Positions 9,062 through 17,988 of a stretch of 64,000 nucleotides of DNA are shown in pieces. This DNA is from Ostreococcus mediterraneus (taxonomy: Eukaryota; Chlorophyta; Mamiellophyceae; Mamiellales; Bathycoccaceae), in the NCBI GenBank assembly GCA_012295225.1, contig WMKK01000011.1, positions 459,672 through 523,671 of the forward strand. The letters are read 5' to 3'. Within the stretch, counting starts at the first letter, position 1. The number at the start of each line of letters is the position of its first letter. Below the pieces are notes generated by a model. That model was not told where the DNA came from, ran no database searches, and was given only the letters and a program-made list of their open reading frames with translations. Made by a program: the position numbers and the translations under genes.

Positions 9062-9754
9062 ATGTCGCGCAGCGTGGAACTGGTCCGCGTCGAACCCGAA
9101 GAGCGCGTGTTCGATCGCGAACGCGTGCTCGGTCGCGATACAACGAGTGTTTTTCCATCTCTAGCCAACGCGAATGACGACGACGACAGCACGCACGCTC
9201 CGAGCACGAGCGGGGCTCCACCAAAGTTGGTCTCCAAGTTTGTCACCGAAAGCGAACTTCACGAGCTGCGACAGCGAGGTATTGACGAGGCGGCGAAAGA
9301 TGCGCACAACGGTTCGTCGTACAAGCCGTTATTTCAAGTTCTAGCCGAAGCCAAAGAGCGCAAAGAGCTCGAATTTGCGGACCAGTGGACAGAGATGAAA
9401 ATCGGTAAAAACAGGCCTCTCGACGCCGAAGAGTTTGAGTTTTTAAGCAAGGTCGAAGACGAGCAACGAGAGATTGAATTAAAGCGTAAACGAGAGGAGA
9501 TGAGTGAATTAGAAGTATTTAGAAAGACCCAGCAAGCGAGCGAAGGCGTGAGGATGTCGGATGAAGGTAAAACCGCACCGGAACCAGCTCCGGCGTGCGT
9601 CGTGGCGAGACGTGCCAAGCCGAAAGTCGCAATTAAGCCAAAAGCGCCAGAACCCACGCCAGAGGCGGTTGATGACGACGATAAAACTAACAGTGACGCT
9701 GGCGGCGGCCTCGGGGGCTTACTTGGCGATTATGGCTCCGACAGTGACGATTAA
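9062..9754 (+). CDS. NIP30/FAM192A (PIP30) family protein (230 aa)
   Basis: The N-terminal NIP30 domain is recognisable: FVTESELHELRQRG near residue 60, then SYKPLFQVLAEAKERKELEF and a charged helix to EVFRKTQ near 158. The extreme C-terminus GGLLGDYGSDSDD resembles the DYGSDSE-type end of animal FAM192A. Human FAM192A/PIP30 is a nuclear protein that binds the proteasome activator PA28-gamma. Whether this alga has PA28-gamma is not visible here, so the partner is uncertain. The gene is on the same strand as the preceding methyltransferase, 61 bp away. Confidence 0.8.
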   Translation: MSRSVELVRVEPEERVFDRERVLGRDTTSVFPSLANANDDDDSTHAPSTSGAPPKLVSKFVTESELHELRQRGIDEAAKDAHNGSSYKPLFQVLAEAKERKELEFADQWTEMKIGKNRPLDAEEFEFLSKVEDEQREIELKRKREEMSELEVFRKTQQASEGVRMSDEGKTAPEPAPACVVARRAKPKVAIKPKAPEPTPEAVDDDDKTNSDAGGGLGGLLGDYGSDSDD

Positions 9755-9876
9755 AACACGCACACCTGTTTTTTGTTTGTTATGAATCCTAGCAATATCT
9801 TTCACCCCAGAACACTCCACGCCGAGTGGTGTGTGTCGCTGACCCCGTCGACGACCTCGAAATTTAAACACATAAC

Positions 9877-12870
9877 ATGACAGCACCTTTGCACGCGTTT
9901 GCGACCGCAGAGATGGGGTGTGCGATGAATACCATGACGCGAGAGACGCGTGGCGCGAGGGCATCTTCTCGGGCGAGATTCACACCTTTATCATCGTCGC
10001 ACGCGGTGTCTCACGCACGAAACACAAACGGAGCGTTCGACGTGAATGCGTCAGTTGTATTCGAGCGCATACCATGCAGCGCATCGCGCGCTCGAGGACG
10101 GTACGACCCATTGCATGCATTCGCCGGACGAAGCTCAACGACGAGGATGGCGCGTGAGGTGAACGCAGTGCGCAATGTCGCGATGTGTGCGGTCAGATGT
10201 GCGCAATGCGGAGCGACTCACGTACCTGATCACGACCGTCAACCTGGTGATGCGCTTCGGCGGCGAACGGCGCGAGCAGTCCGTATTGGTATTATTGGGG
10301 CGACGACGTGCGCTGGACGCGCCCGAGCGTTATCTGGAAATGGCGACGGGAATAACGGAGGGTTTAGTGGTGGTGGTGGCGATGAAGGTGACGGTTCATC
10401 AGGTGGAGATAAAGGCAGACTTTCTCGCGAAGCCTTAGGTGGTGATACTGGAGTGTTGGAAGAAGTTGTTATGTTGGACGTGCACGGGATGCATTGCGGC
10501 GGTTGCGCCGCAAGCGTGCGAAAGATTTTAGAAGGTGATGACGACGTACGAAGTGCGACTGTGAATTTGGCGAATGAGTCTGCAGTCGTTAGAATTAATT
10601 TGGCAATGGAAAGTTTAGGGGGCGGAGAGTTCGAAAGCTCTGTGACAGCTGCGGCAAAAAATGTGGGGACAAAGCTGGCGGAGCTCGTCACTGCAGCTGG
10701 ATTCCCAACCTCCCTTCGTGAAGCCAGTGGTGTGGCCGTGGCAGGAGTGAGCGGAGCTGACGCAGCAAAAACCAAAAGAGAGGAACGCTTGAAACGCATT
10801 CGAGAAAGTACACAGCGTGTCATCGTGGCATGGGCCCTTGCAAGCGCATGTTTGCTGGGGCATATTTCGCACTTTTTCCACACCAGTGCGCCGTGGCTTC
10901 ACGTATTGCATAGTAATCCAGTGCATATTACGCTCTCGTTATTCGCTATGGCTGGACCAGGGCGCCAGATTTTAGTCGATGGCTGGCAAAGTTTGCGACG
11001 CGGCGGTCCGAACATGAACACGCTCGTTTCCCTCGGCGCTTTGGCGTCCTTCGGAATGAGCACCGCCGCGATGATGATGCCGGCGTTGGGTTGGCCTACT
11101 TTCTTCGAAGAGCCCGTGATGTTACTCGCGTTTGTGCTTCTCGGTCGAGCGGTCGAAGAACGTGCGAAACTTCGCGCCACGAGTGATATGTCCGCACTGC
11201 TGAATTTAGTGCCAGAAACGGCTCGACTATTGTCGTCATCACAGCCGTCTGCTGATGGAACTTCGCCATATTTCCGCACTGTTCCTACGTCCGTCATCGA
11301 GCCGAAAGATAGAATAATCGTCATGCCTGGTGATCGGATTCCAGTCGACGGTGTCGTACTCTCTGGGTGCAGTACCGTGGACGAGGCAGCCATTACTGGT
11401 GAGCCTATTCCTCGACCCAAAGAGGCTGGAGACCAAGTCGCGGCGGGTACAGTCAACTGCGATGGTGTACTCACCATCGAAGTAGTTTCATCGGGTGGTG
11501 AAACTCAAGTAGCTGGTATTGTACGAATGGTAGAGTCTGCGCAGCAACGCGAGGCGCCGGTGCAAAGACTTGCGGATGAGGTGTCTGGCAAATTTGTTTA
11601 TGGCGTCATGGGAGCGAGTGCAGCGACTTTTGTATTTTGGAGTACGGTCGGAACAAAATTGTTTCCATCCGTACTTGCGAGTGCGGCTTCGGTAGGAAGC
11701 GCACCTTTACTGATTGCGCTACAAATGACTGCGTCAGTTCTTGTTGTCGCTTGTCCATGCGCGCTTGGCTTGGCAACGCCAACCGCTGTACTCGTCGGCA
11801 CAGCACTTGGCGCACGCCACGGTTTATTGATTCGAGGCGGCGATATTTTAGAAAAAGCAAACACGTTGGACACCGTAGTTTTCGATAAGACTGGCACATT
11901 AACGATTGGCAAGCCTGTTCTGCAAGAGACGCGCACGACCGGAGGCTTCAGTGACATTGAGCTCATCGCTCTGGCTGGGGCTGTTGAGCGAAACTGCCGT
12001 CATCCTTTGGCGTTGGCTATCACGGAAGCCGCTACGAAAGCGGAAATTCCCAACTATAATGTTCAAGATGGTACATTCAAACAGGAGCCTGGCGCCGGTG
12101 CGAGTGCAACTGTGAATAAAAAGGTTGTTTCTGTGGGTACAAGAGCCTTTGTTTCGGCTCAGGGTGGCGATTCAAGCGTGCCGAAAGAGCTCATGAGCAC
12201 TGAGAACAACCCGGGACGCACCCCGGTATATGTGGGCATCGACGGCAAAATTGTCGGTGTATTAGAAATGCAAGATGAGATCAGAAGCGACGCCGCGGAA
12301 ACCATTCGCCGACTGCACGCTCAAAACATTCAAACTGTTATGATTTCTGGCGACAGGCTTGAGACTGCTCAGGCGGTTGGCAAACTCATTGGCATCGAAG
12401 AGAAATTCATCTATGGCGGCGTTCGACCCGAAGGTAAAGCAGAGCTAGTAAAAGACCTTCAAAAGTCTGGCAAACGCGTCGCGATGGTGGGAGATGGTAT
12501 TAACGACGCTGCGGCGTTAGCGCAAGCTGATATTGGCATCGCCATGGCTGGTGGCGTCGGCGCCGCGAGTGAGGTTGCTTCGATTGTTCTTCTCGGGGAC
12601 AGACTCCCGCAAGTGGTCGATGCTATTGATCTAAGCAAGGCTACGTTCAATAAAATTAAACAAAACCTTGGTTGGGCGTTCGGTTACAACTTGATTGGTA
12701 TCCCAATAGCCGCGGGTGCGTTGTTGCCGGCGTACGGCATCGCGCTCACTCCCTCTGTGGCTGGAGCCATCATGGGTTTTTCTTCACTCGGTGTGATGGG
12801 TAATTCCTTGCTTCTCAAACTCAAAGGACGTGAACTTTCCAAGCCGCCTGAAGAAGAGAACAAAGCATAA
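9877..12870 (+). CDS. Chloroplast copper-transporting P1B-type ATPase, PAA1/PAA2-like (997 aa)
   Basis: This pump moves Cu+ across plastid membranes for plastocyanin and Cu/Zn SOD. The N-terminal heavy-metal domain carries GMHCGGC (Cys 207 and 210). All P1B core motifs are present: CPC in VACPCALGLATPTA, the phosphorylation site DKTGTLT, the HP locus in NCRHPLAL, TGEPIPRPK, and GDGINDAAAL. About eight membrane segments are distributed as in the family. A Gly-rich linker (about 153-180) follows a long Arg/Ser/Ala-rich N-terminus, as in plant PAA proteins. The first 150 residues are weakly conserved, so the true start could be a later ATG such as 10147. Envelope and thylakoid versions cannot be told apart here. 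Confidence 0.9.
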   Translation: MTAPLHAFATAEMGCAMNTMTRETRGARASSRARFTPLSSSHAVSHARNTNGAFDVNASVVFERIPCSASRARGRYDPLHAFAGRSSTTRMAREVNAVRNVAMCAVRCAQCGATHVPDHDRQPGDALRRRTARAVRIGIIGATTCAGRARALSGNGDGNNGGFSGGGGDEGDGSSGGDKGRLSREALGGDTGVLEEVVMLDVHGMHCGGCAASVRKILEGDDDVRSATVNLANESAVVRINLAMESLGGGEFESSVTAAAKNVGTKLAELVTAAGFPTSLREASGVAVAGVSGADAAKTKREERLKRIRESTQRVIVAWALASACLLGHISHFFHTSAPWLHVLHSNPVHITLSLFAMAGPGRQILVDGWQSLRRGGPNMNTLVSLGALASFGMSTAAMMMPALGWPTFFEEPVMLLAFVLLGRAVEERAKLRATSDMSALLNLVPETARLLSSSQPSADGTSPYFRTVPTSVIEPKDRIIVMPGDRIPVDGVVLSGCSTVDEAAITGEPIPRPKEAGDQVAAGTVNCDGVLTIEVVSSGGETQVAGIVRMVESAQQREAPVQRLADEVSGKFVYGVMGASAATFVFWSTVGTKLFPSVLASAASVGSAPLLIALQMTASVLVVACPCALGLATPTAVLVGTALGARHGLLIRGGDILEKANTLDTVVFDKTGTLTIGKPVLQETRTTGGFSDIELIALAGAVERNCRHPLALAITEAATKAEIPNYNVQDGTFKQEPGAGASATVNKKVVSVGTRAFVSAQGGDSSVPKELMSTENNPGRTPVYVGIDGKIVGVLEMQDEIRSDAAETIRRLHAQNIQTVMISGDRLETAQAVGKLIGIEEKFIYGGVRPEGKAELVKDLQKSGKRVAMVGDGINDAAALAQADIGIAMAGGVGAASEVASIVLLGDRLPQVVDAIDLSKATFNKIKQNLGWAFGYNLIGIPIAAGALLPAYGIALTPSVAGAIMGFSSLGVMGNSLLLKLKGRELSKPPEEENKA

Positions 12871-12922
12871 CTAGCATGTGAACTTGATTTTTAATTAAAA
12901 AATACTCTTGTAGCGACGCGAC

Positions 12923-13758
12923 CTATTGCTTTTTAGAGAAGAATTCCTTACCGCGGTCTTCAATCTCCTTCAAATATTCCGCCTGCACGCGTTGAGCGTA
13001 CGAGCCATTAGGCAAGTTGAGCACCACACCCTCCATTCTTCGCTGAAGATCCTTGGCAAATGCAGTTTCACCGTAGCCCTCGTTGGTGATGTCGATGAGG
13101 TGCATCGTCCAATCCTCTGCGTTTGAGCGAATAACCTTATCGAGCGGGCTAGAGTTCTCGTCCAACTCGCGTGCGGCGTAAAGTTGCAAAAGACGTTGCA
13201 AGATGTGCACCATGCCGTCGAGTTTGTTCTCGTCAGACTTACGAATCCACGCATACAAGGTGTTCAACGTGCGTTCATCCACCGTCGTCTTTTCCAACGC
13301 CTTCTTCATGCGCTCCAGAGCGTCTTGCTTGAGCGGGACGTCAAACTCCCCACTCGTTGGGTCTGCCGCAGCTCCAACAATATTTTGCAATGCCGCAGAC
13401 GACTCTTGAATCGTAGACTCTGTCTTTTGCACCATGGTTTCCACCAACTTCATCGTCTTTGAAGCCAACTCCATGACTGCCGTCTTCGCCTCCGTCGTCG
13501 TTGCCGCATCCGATCTCGACGCAAATCGCATCCACATCTTTTGATCAAAGCTCAACACGTTCTCCGCTACTATTTTCGTCAGCTCTTCATCCGTCTTGGC
13601 CGCCGCCATGAGGTCAATGAGCGCATCCATGGCGGCCACTTCGCTCACCGCATCTTTCGAAGCCGCGCGCGCGCGTGTCCCCATCCTCGTCGTCGTCGGT
13701 CGGCGGCTCGCGCTCGTCGATGACGCTTTCACCGCTCTGTGCGTCGCCATCATCATCG

Positions 13759-13789
<31 letters not shown>
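12923..13789 (-). CDS. Conserved plastid-type protein of unknown function (288 aa)
   Basis: I recall similar proteins in land plants annotated as uncharacterised chloroplast proteins, but I cannot name the family. The N-terminus is Met/Thr-rich and then basic with Ser/Thr (ASSTSASRRPTTTRMGTRARAASK), like a transit peptide. The rest is an all-helical soluble domain: a helix with LIDLMAAAKTDEELTKIVAE, the segment SFDQKMWMRFASRSD, and a long amphipathic region to the C-terminal EIEDRGKEFFSKKQ. There is no membrane span. The frame is open upstream to a GTG at 13825, and the ATG at 13789 is preferred. The gene is convergent with the copper ATPase (52 bp). Confidence 0.7.
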
Positions 13790-13790
<1 letters not shown>

Positions 13791-14100
13791 CGTGTCGTCG
13801 AGTATGGCGCGCGCACCACACCCACGCCGCCGCTTTATCCACTTCGTCGTCGGTGTCGTGTCGTGACTCCGCCTGTGCACCGCATTGCGCACCGCATTGC
13901 GTCGGTGGAGGTATTTATTCACGACGCCAACGCCGAACGCGACGGTAGAGGCGACGCATCGATCGATCGATTCGCTATCCATCGTCAATCGGCGCCCGAC
14001 GACGACGACGACGACGACGACGGAGGTCGATTCACCTCGTCAGAAAGCGTCAAGGCTTTGACGTGGCGTTGCGCGGGTGTCGGGGCGAACAACGCGCGCC

Positions 14101-14919
14101 ATGACGAGCACTACGAAGGGCGCGAGCGAGGATCAGATATGGTCGTCCCTGCGCGCTGGAGCGCAAGCGTTGGTGGATAAGGAACCGCTCATGGGGGGAT
14201 TTATTTACGCCACGATATTGAATCAACCGAGCTTTGAACGCGCGTTGGGGTTCTTGCTCGCGTCCAAGCTCGCGAGCGCGACGATTATGGCGGGACAATG
14301 GAATGATTTAATCATGGATGCGATAAATGAAACGAATGGTGGTGGGAATGGGAAAGATGAACGTAAAGGTCCAGGCACTGGATCGATCGCGGCGGCGGCG
14401 AGACGTGACTTAGAGGCGATTGTTGAACGCGACCCGGCGTGCCCGTCGTTTACGCACGCGTTTTGCTTCTTCAAAGGATTCCAAGGTTTACAAGCGCAGC
14501 GCGTGTCGCATTGGCTGTGGGGACATGGGAGGAAAATTTTAGCGTGTAAAATTCAGAGTTTGATATCAGAAGTGTACGGGATGGATCTACATCCGGCAGC
14601 TCGATTTGGTCGAGGAATCATGATTGATCACGGCCACGGCGTCGTCGTTGGCGAAACCGCAGTAGTAGATGACGATTGCACACTTTTGCATGGCGTCACG
14701 TTAGGAGGAACGGGTAAAGTTAGAGGGGATAGACATCCAAAGCTCGGCAAGCGCGTGGTTGTTGGATCATACGCCTCGATTTTAGGCAATATTCATATTG
14801 GACACGATTCAAAAATTGGCTCTGGTGCAACGTTGATGCACGATTTACCACCTTGGACCACAGTCGTCGGACATAAAGGACGTGTTGTGACGAAGAAGAA
14901 AATTAACTCGAAACTTTGA
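14101..14919 (+). CDS. Serine O-acetyltransferase (272 aa)
   Basis: The enzyme makes O-acetylserine from serine and acetyl-CoA, the first step of cysteine synthesis. The N-terminal helical SATase domain (about 10-150) is followed by left-handed beta-helix hexapeptide repeats (about 165-262). The catalytic pair is D162 (MDLHPAA) and H177 (MIDHGHG), spaced 15 residues as in E. coli CysE (D143/H158). LGGTGKVRGDRHPK is conserved. The protein stops at KKKINSKL soon after the last hexapeptide coil. It lacks the longer tail ending in Ile that binds O-acetylserine sulfhydrylase in bacteria and plants. There is no evident transit peptide. The ATG at 14101 is used because the longer frame starts at GTG. 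Confidence 0.92.
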   Translation: MTSTTKGASEDQIWSSLRAGAQALVDKEPLMGGFIYATILNQPSFERALGFLLASKLASATIMAGQWNDLIMDAINETNGGGNGKDERKGPGTGSIAAAARRDLEAIVERDPACPSFTHAFCFFKGFQGLQAQRVSHWLWGHGRKILACKIQSLISEVYGMDLHPAARFGRGIMIDHGHGVVVGETAVVDDDCTLLHGVTLGGTGKVRGDRHPKLGKRVVVGSYASILGNIHIGHDSKIGSGATLMHDLPPWTTVVGHKGRVVTKKKINSKL

Positions 14920-14969
14920 GTTGTTCCTATAGTTATTCTAGACTAGTTTCTATTTGTAAATTACAAGTA

Positions 14970-17873
14970 CTATTTTTCCTCGTTGAATCTATAGTTGTAA
15001 ATTTCCCATGCCATACTACCGGCGGGTTTTCGAACCGCTCCTTCGAGCCAAAATGCCGCTTTCTCGCCAACTTTCGGCACGATAACTCCTGTTTCGACAG
15101 CATGCGTACCACTTTCGAGTGTCTGCCATGCATCTACTTTTTTAATGAGTAACTTTGGTGCGTCACTAGAGGCGCCGAGCGCCCGCCTTATGCGCATTTG
15201 CACTACAGCGGCAATCTTTGTTGCATTCAGCGCTCTCTCTAAAGAACCCTTCAAAGAAGATGTTTCTCGATAGGGTAACTTCGGGAGAATCGGTGCCCAT
15301 TGAGGGACTTGTCCCATCCAAACGACAGAAAATAAATGCACAAGTCTATCGACGAGTGATTCGCCAGCATCCAATTCGGCAGCAATTGCTTCTTCAGACG
15401 CGTCGATCACAGATTTACCCGTAAACGAATCAAGAACTGTGAAAATGAGCTGCGAAACTTTTTCTGATGCGGGCACAGACATGAAAATGTACCCAATCAA
15501 TGGCATAATCGTCGACAGACGCAACCAAAAATGCATAAGAGTGTGCGAAACGTTTGTTTTTGCCGCAGCGAGTTCGGCAAGCTGGGCGAAATCCGCATCA
15601 ATGATCTCTTCAGCCAAGGCTTTCTTTCCTTGAGGAATGCCATGAAGAAGACAAAGTTGAAATTCCCCAATGCTTCGCGCAATAACCCATCGTTCGTTCG
15701 CGGTAGATTGCTGCCAAATTGAGCTGCAAAAAATGTTTTCAGCGGTCTTCAAATTTTTCACGCCAAGAACATCCTTGCTGACATGAGACAGCACGGATTT
15801 CGCGACGTCAACATTTAATTCACATAACATTTCGGCCATCACTGGAGTTTGGCTCGGTTTTGAGGCTATAACCATCATGATGACCCGACAGAGCGTCTTT
15901 TGCGCACTTCCGGATTCTAATTCTGCGCATAGCGTTCCCAGCTCTGCAAGTTTCGACAGCATTACAGCCGGTTTGACGGAATAAAACACATCAAAAATCT
16001 GTTTCTCGGTATCACTTTGTAAATCAGTCGTTAGCAGCGACGGCTGCTGTGGAGATGCCGACTCAAGCGCGCTTGTACTTTTGATAGTCCGTAAGATATC
16101 CTCTGCAGATTTCATAAGTTGCTTAATGGTTAACATGAGCTTCTTATCAACGCCGACTCCCGAATTTTCATAGTGTGCTAAACTTTGGGCAAAGTAATCG
16201 CGATAGCTTTCGACAAGTACTGGAGAAGAGCTTCCTTGATGTTCTACGATACCATTTGCGATGACAAAATCAACAAGCTGTTGAAGCGCCAAGACTTTGC
16301 TTCGGATCATCTCGACTACGAGACTGGACATGAGTGAACTTTGCATCCTTTTCTCATCAACTACGACTGAATTCTTTTTTATCCAGCTCAAGATCTCGGG
16401 AATCAATGACGTCGATGATGCCGTGACTTCACCAAGCGCAACACACGCGGCTTTTTGCCGCCCACCCACATCCGAGGCGGACAAATCCATCGCCCAATCA
16501 CACGTCACCTCTACGACCGAGTTCTTCGCTAAATCTCCAGTAATATTCGTTTTTACAAATTCAGCCATCTTCTCTCGACCTTGAACTTCATCCAAACCAA
16601 TCAACTCGTGCAAAACGCTGATGAGCTTGAAGAGATGAATTGAAATGGCTTTTGGATCAGCCGACTTCTTAAGTAAAGCGATCCTTTGAGTCGTTTGGTC
16701 TATCGCATTAGACAAACGCGACGAAAATCTGATTCTCTTCTTCTTTGCGTATGCTCGTTGTAACTCTTCAAGGACATCAACACCTTGACCGCGCGGCGCA
16801 GCGACAAACGCATCGTCGTTGGCCGTCACGACTGCGCCAATCACATCACTCGCGCTCTTGACTAACTGACTATCGACAATTTCTTCATCTAAAACTTCTT
16901 TCAGGCACCAATATATGTTATGCACGAATGTGATGGCACTGGCGTTACTCCCTGCTGCTTCGGGAACTAGTGCGCGTAAAACAGACATGAGCGTACGCAA
17001 CACATCGCTCGCCTTTGACTCGCTTCGTTTAGAATACTTCTTATGCTCTGTGAAATATCGCATAAAGTACCCAAAATACACCTTGTGATCGATTAAATCT
17101 TGCTCAATTGAATAATTGCCCAATCCAAGAACGTAATGGAGCTCACTTTGAGTCTCAGCGGGCGCCAAAGCGATGTTTTCATCACGTAAAAGTTCACGCA
17201 CCTGAGAAATCAAATCCTCTGTCCACAGCCGTCTACATGCATCTACATCTCGTCGACACTGCGACAAATAATTGATCTTCACAAACCACATCGCGCGGTG
17301 AGTTGGCACAGCATACTCATACAGTGACTCGAATAGCTTACGCTTACGAACGCCGTGCGGCGCTCGCCGCTCCAAACTACTCAACGCGTCGTCGCTTGCC
17401 AACGCGCTAAAAAATCCTCTAACATCCTCCGCACTCACGTGCACGAGCTCTGGTGCACCCCATGACGTGGTTTCTTTCTCACTTAACGCGTGATTGTATT
17501 CCTCATCGTCTCTCACACCCGTCGTCGGCATTCGTCTCGCTCGTTTGACGCCTTCAAACGCTTGTCGTCGGAGCTCTTGCAAAGCCTCCGAATTCTTCGT
17601 CATCCGTATCATCTCTGCTAATTCTCGCGGTAGATACATCATTCGTTTCTTATGTCTCTCATCACCGTCGTCATCAGCGCTTTGCCTCGCCGCGTTCGCC
17701 TTGATATTCGCCGTCAACATCCCAGCGTGCCATCCGTGACGAATCGATGCGCGGTCCAACACCTCGCTCGCGTGCAGTTCGACGTCAAAGTCGCTGTGGG
17801 AGGCATTGGCGGGCACGATCCCAGGTCGAATAGGTTCGCCAATGTTAATCACCGGTCGCGCGCTGTGTGACAT
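14970..17873 (-). CDS. MED12: Mediator complex subunit MED12-like (967 aa)
   Basis: MED12 joins the CDK8 kinase module to Mediator and activates CDK8/cyclin C in the nucleus. The Med12 signature region is visible at about residues 175-235: LFESLYEYAVPTHRAMWFVK and the following LWTEDLI. It resembles the human YTVPVMRAAWLIK and plant NVPLLRATWFIK regions. The following segments NYSIEQDLIDHKVYFGYFM and VVEVTCDWAMDL also follow the human order. The protein is far shorter than plant or animal MED12 (about 2,200 aa), with only the N-terminal half or so matched. It is all helical and Ser-rich, with no membrane spans. The longer frame to 18299 would overlap the divergent amidase gene, so the ATG at 17873 is used. 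Confidence 0.78.
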   Translation of the reverse strand: MSHSARPVINIGEPIRPGIVPANASHSDFDVELHASEVLDRASIRHGWHAGMLTANIKANAARQSADDDGDERHKKRMMYLPRELAEMIRMTKNSEALQELRRQAFEGVKRARRMPTTGVRDDEEYNHALSEKETTSWGAPELVHVSAEDVRGFFSALASDDALSSLERRAPHGVRKRKLFESLYEYAVPTHRAMWFVKINYLSQCRRDVDACRRLWTEDLISQVRELLRDENIALAPAETQSELHYVLGLGNYSIEQDLIDHKVYFGYFMRYFTEHKKYSKRSESKASDVLRTLMSVLRALVPEAAGSNASAITFVHNIYWCLKEVLDEEIVDSQLVKSASDVIGAVVTANDDAFVAAPRGQGVDVLEELQRAYAKKKRIRFSSRLSNAIDQTTQRIALLKKSADPKAISIHLFKLISVLHELIGLDEVQGREKMAEFVKTNITGDLAKNSVVEVTCDWAMDLSASDVGGRQKAACVALGEVTASSTSLIPEILSWIKKNSVVVDEKRMQSSLMSSLVVEMIRSKVLALQQLVDFVIANGIVEHQGSSSPVLVESYRDYFAQSLAHYENSGVGVDKKLMLTIKQLMKSAEDILRTIKSTSALESASPQQPSLLTTDLQSDTEKQIFDVFYSVKPAVMLSKLAELGTLCAELESGSAQKTLCRVIMMVIASKPSQTPVMAEMLCELNVDVAKSVLSHVSKDVLGVKNLKTAENIFCSSIWQQSTANERWVIARSIGEFQLCLLHGIPQGKKALAEEIIDADFAQLAELAAAKTNVSHTLMHFWLRLSTIMPLIGYIFMSVPASEKVSQLIFTVLDSFTGKSVIDASEEAIAAELDAGESLVDRLVHLFSVVWMGQVPQWAPILPKLPYRETSSLKGSLERALNATKIAAVVQMRIRRALGASSDAPKLLIKKVDAWQTLESGTHAVETGVIVPKVGEKAAFWLEGAVRKPAGSMAWEIYNYRFNEEK

Positions 17874-17988
17874 CGCGCGTGCCGCGCCGTGCGCGCGCTG
17901 GTGTGAGCACCCGCGAGTGCTGTGACGGCGACAGGTGAACAAGAAAACGCCTCCAGAGAGACGACAGAACGCGACAGTTAGGCGCGCG

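Noticed and set aside
13614-14050. Poly-Asp and poly-Ser frames near the unknown plastid gene start
   Set aside because: They are translations of CGT/ATC triplet runs in the 5' region; composition is not protein-like.
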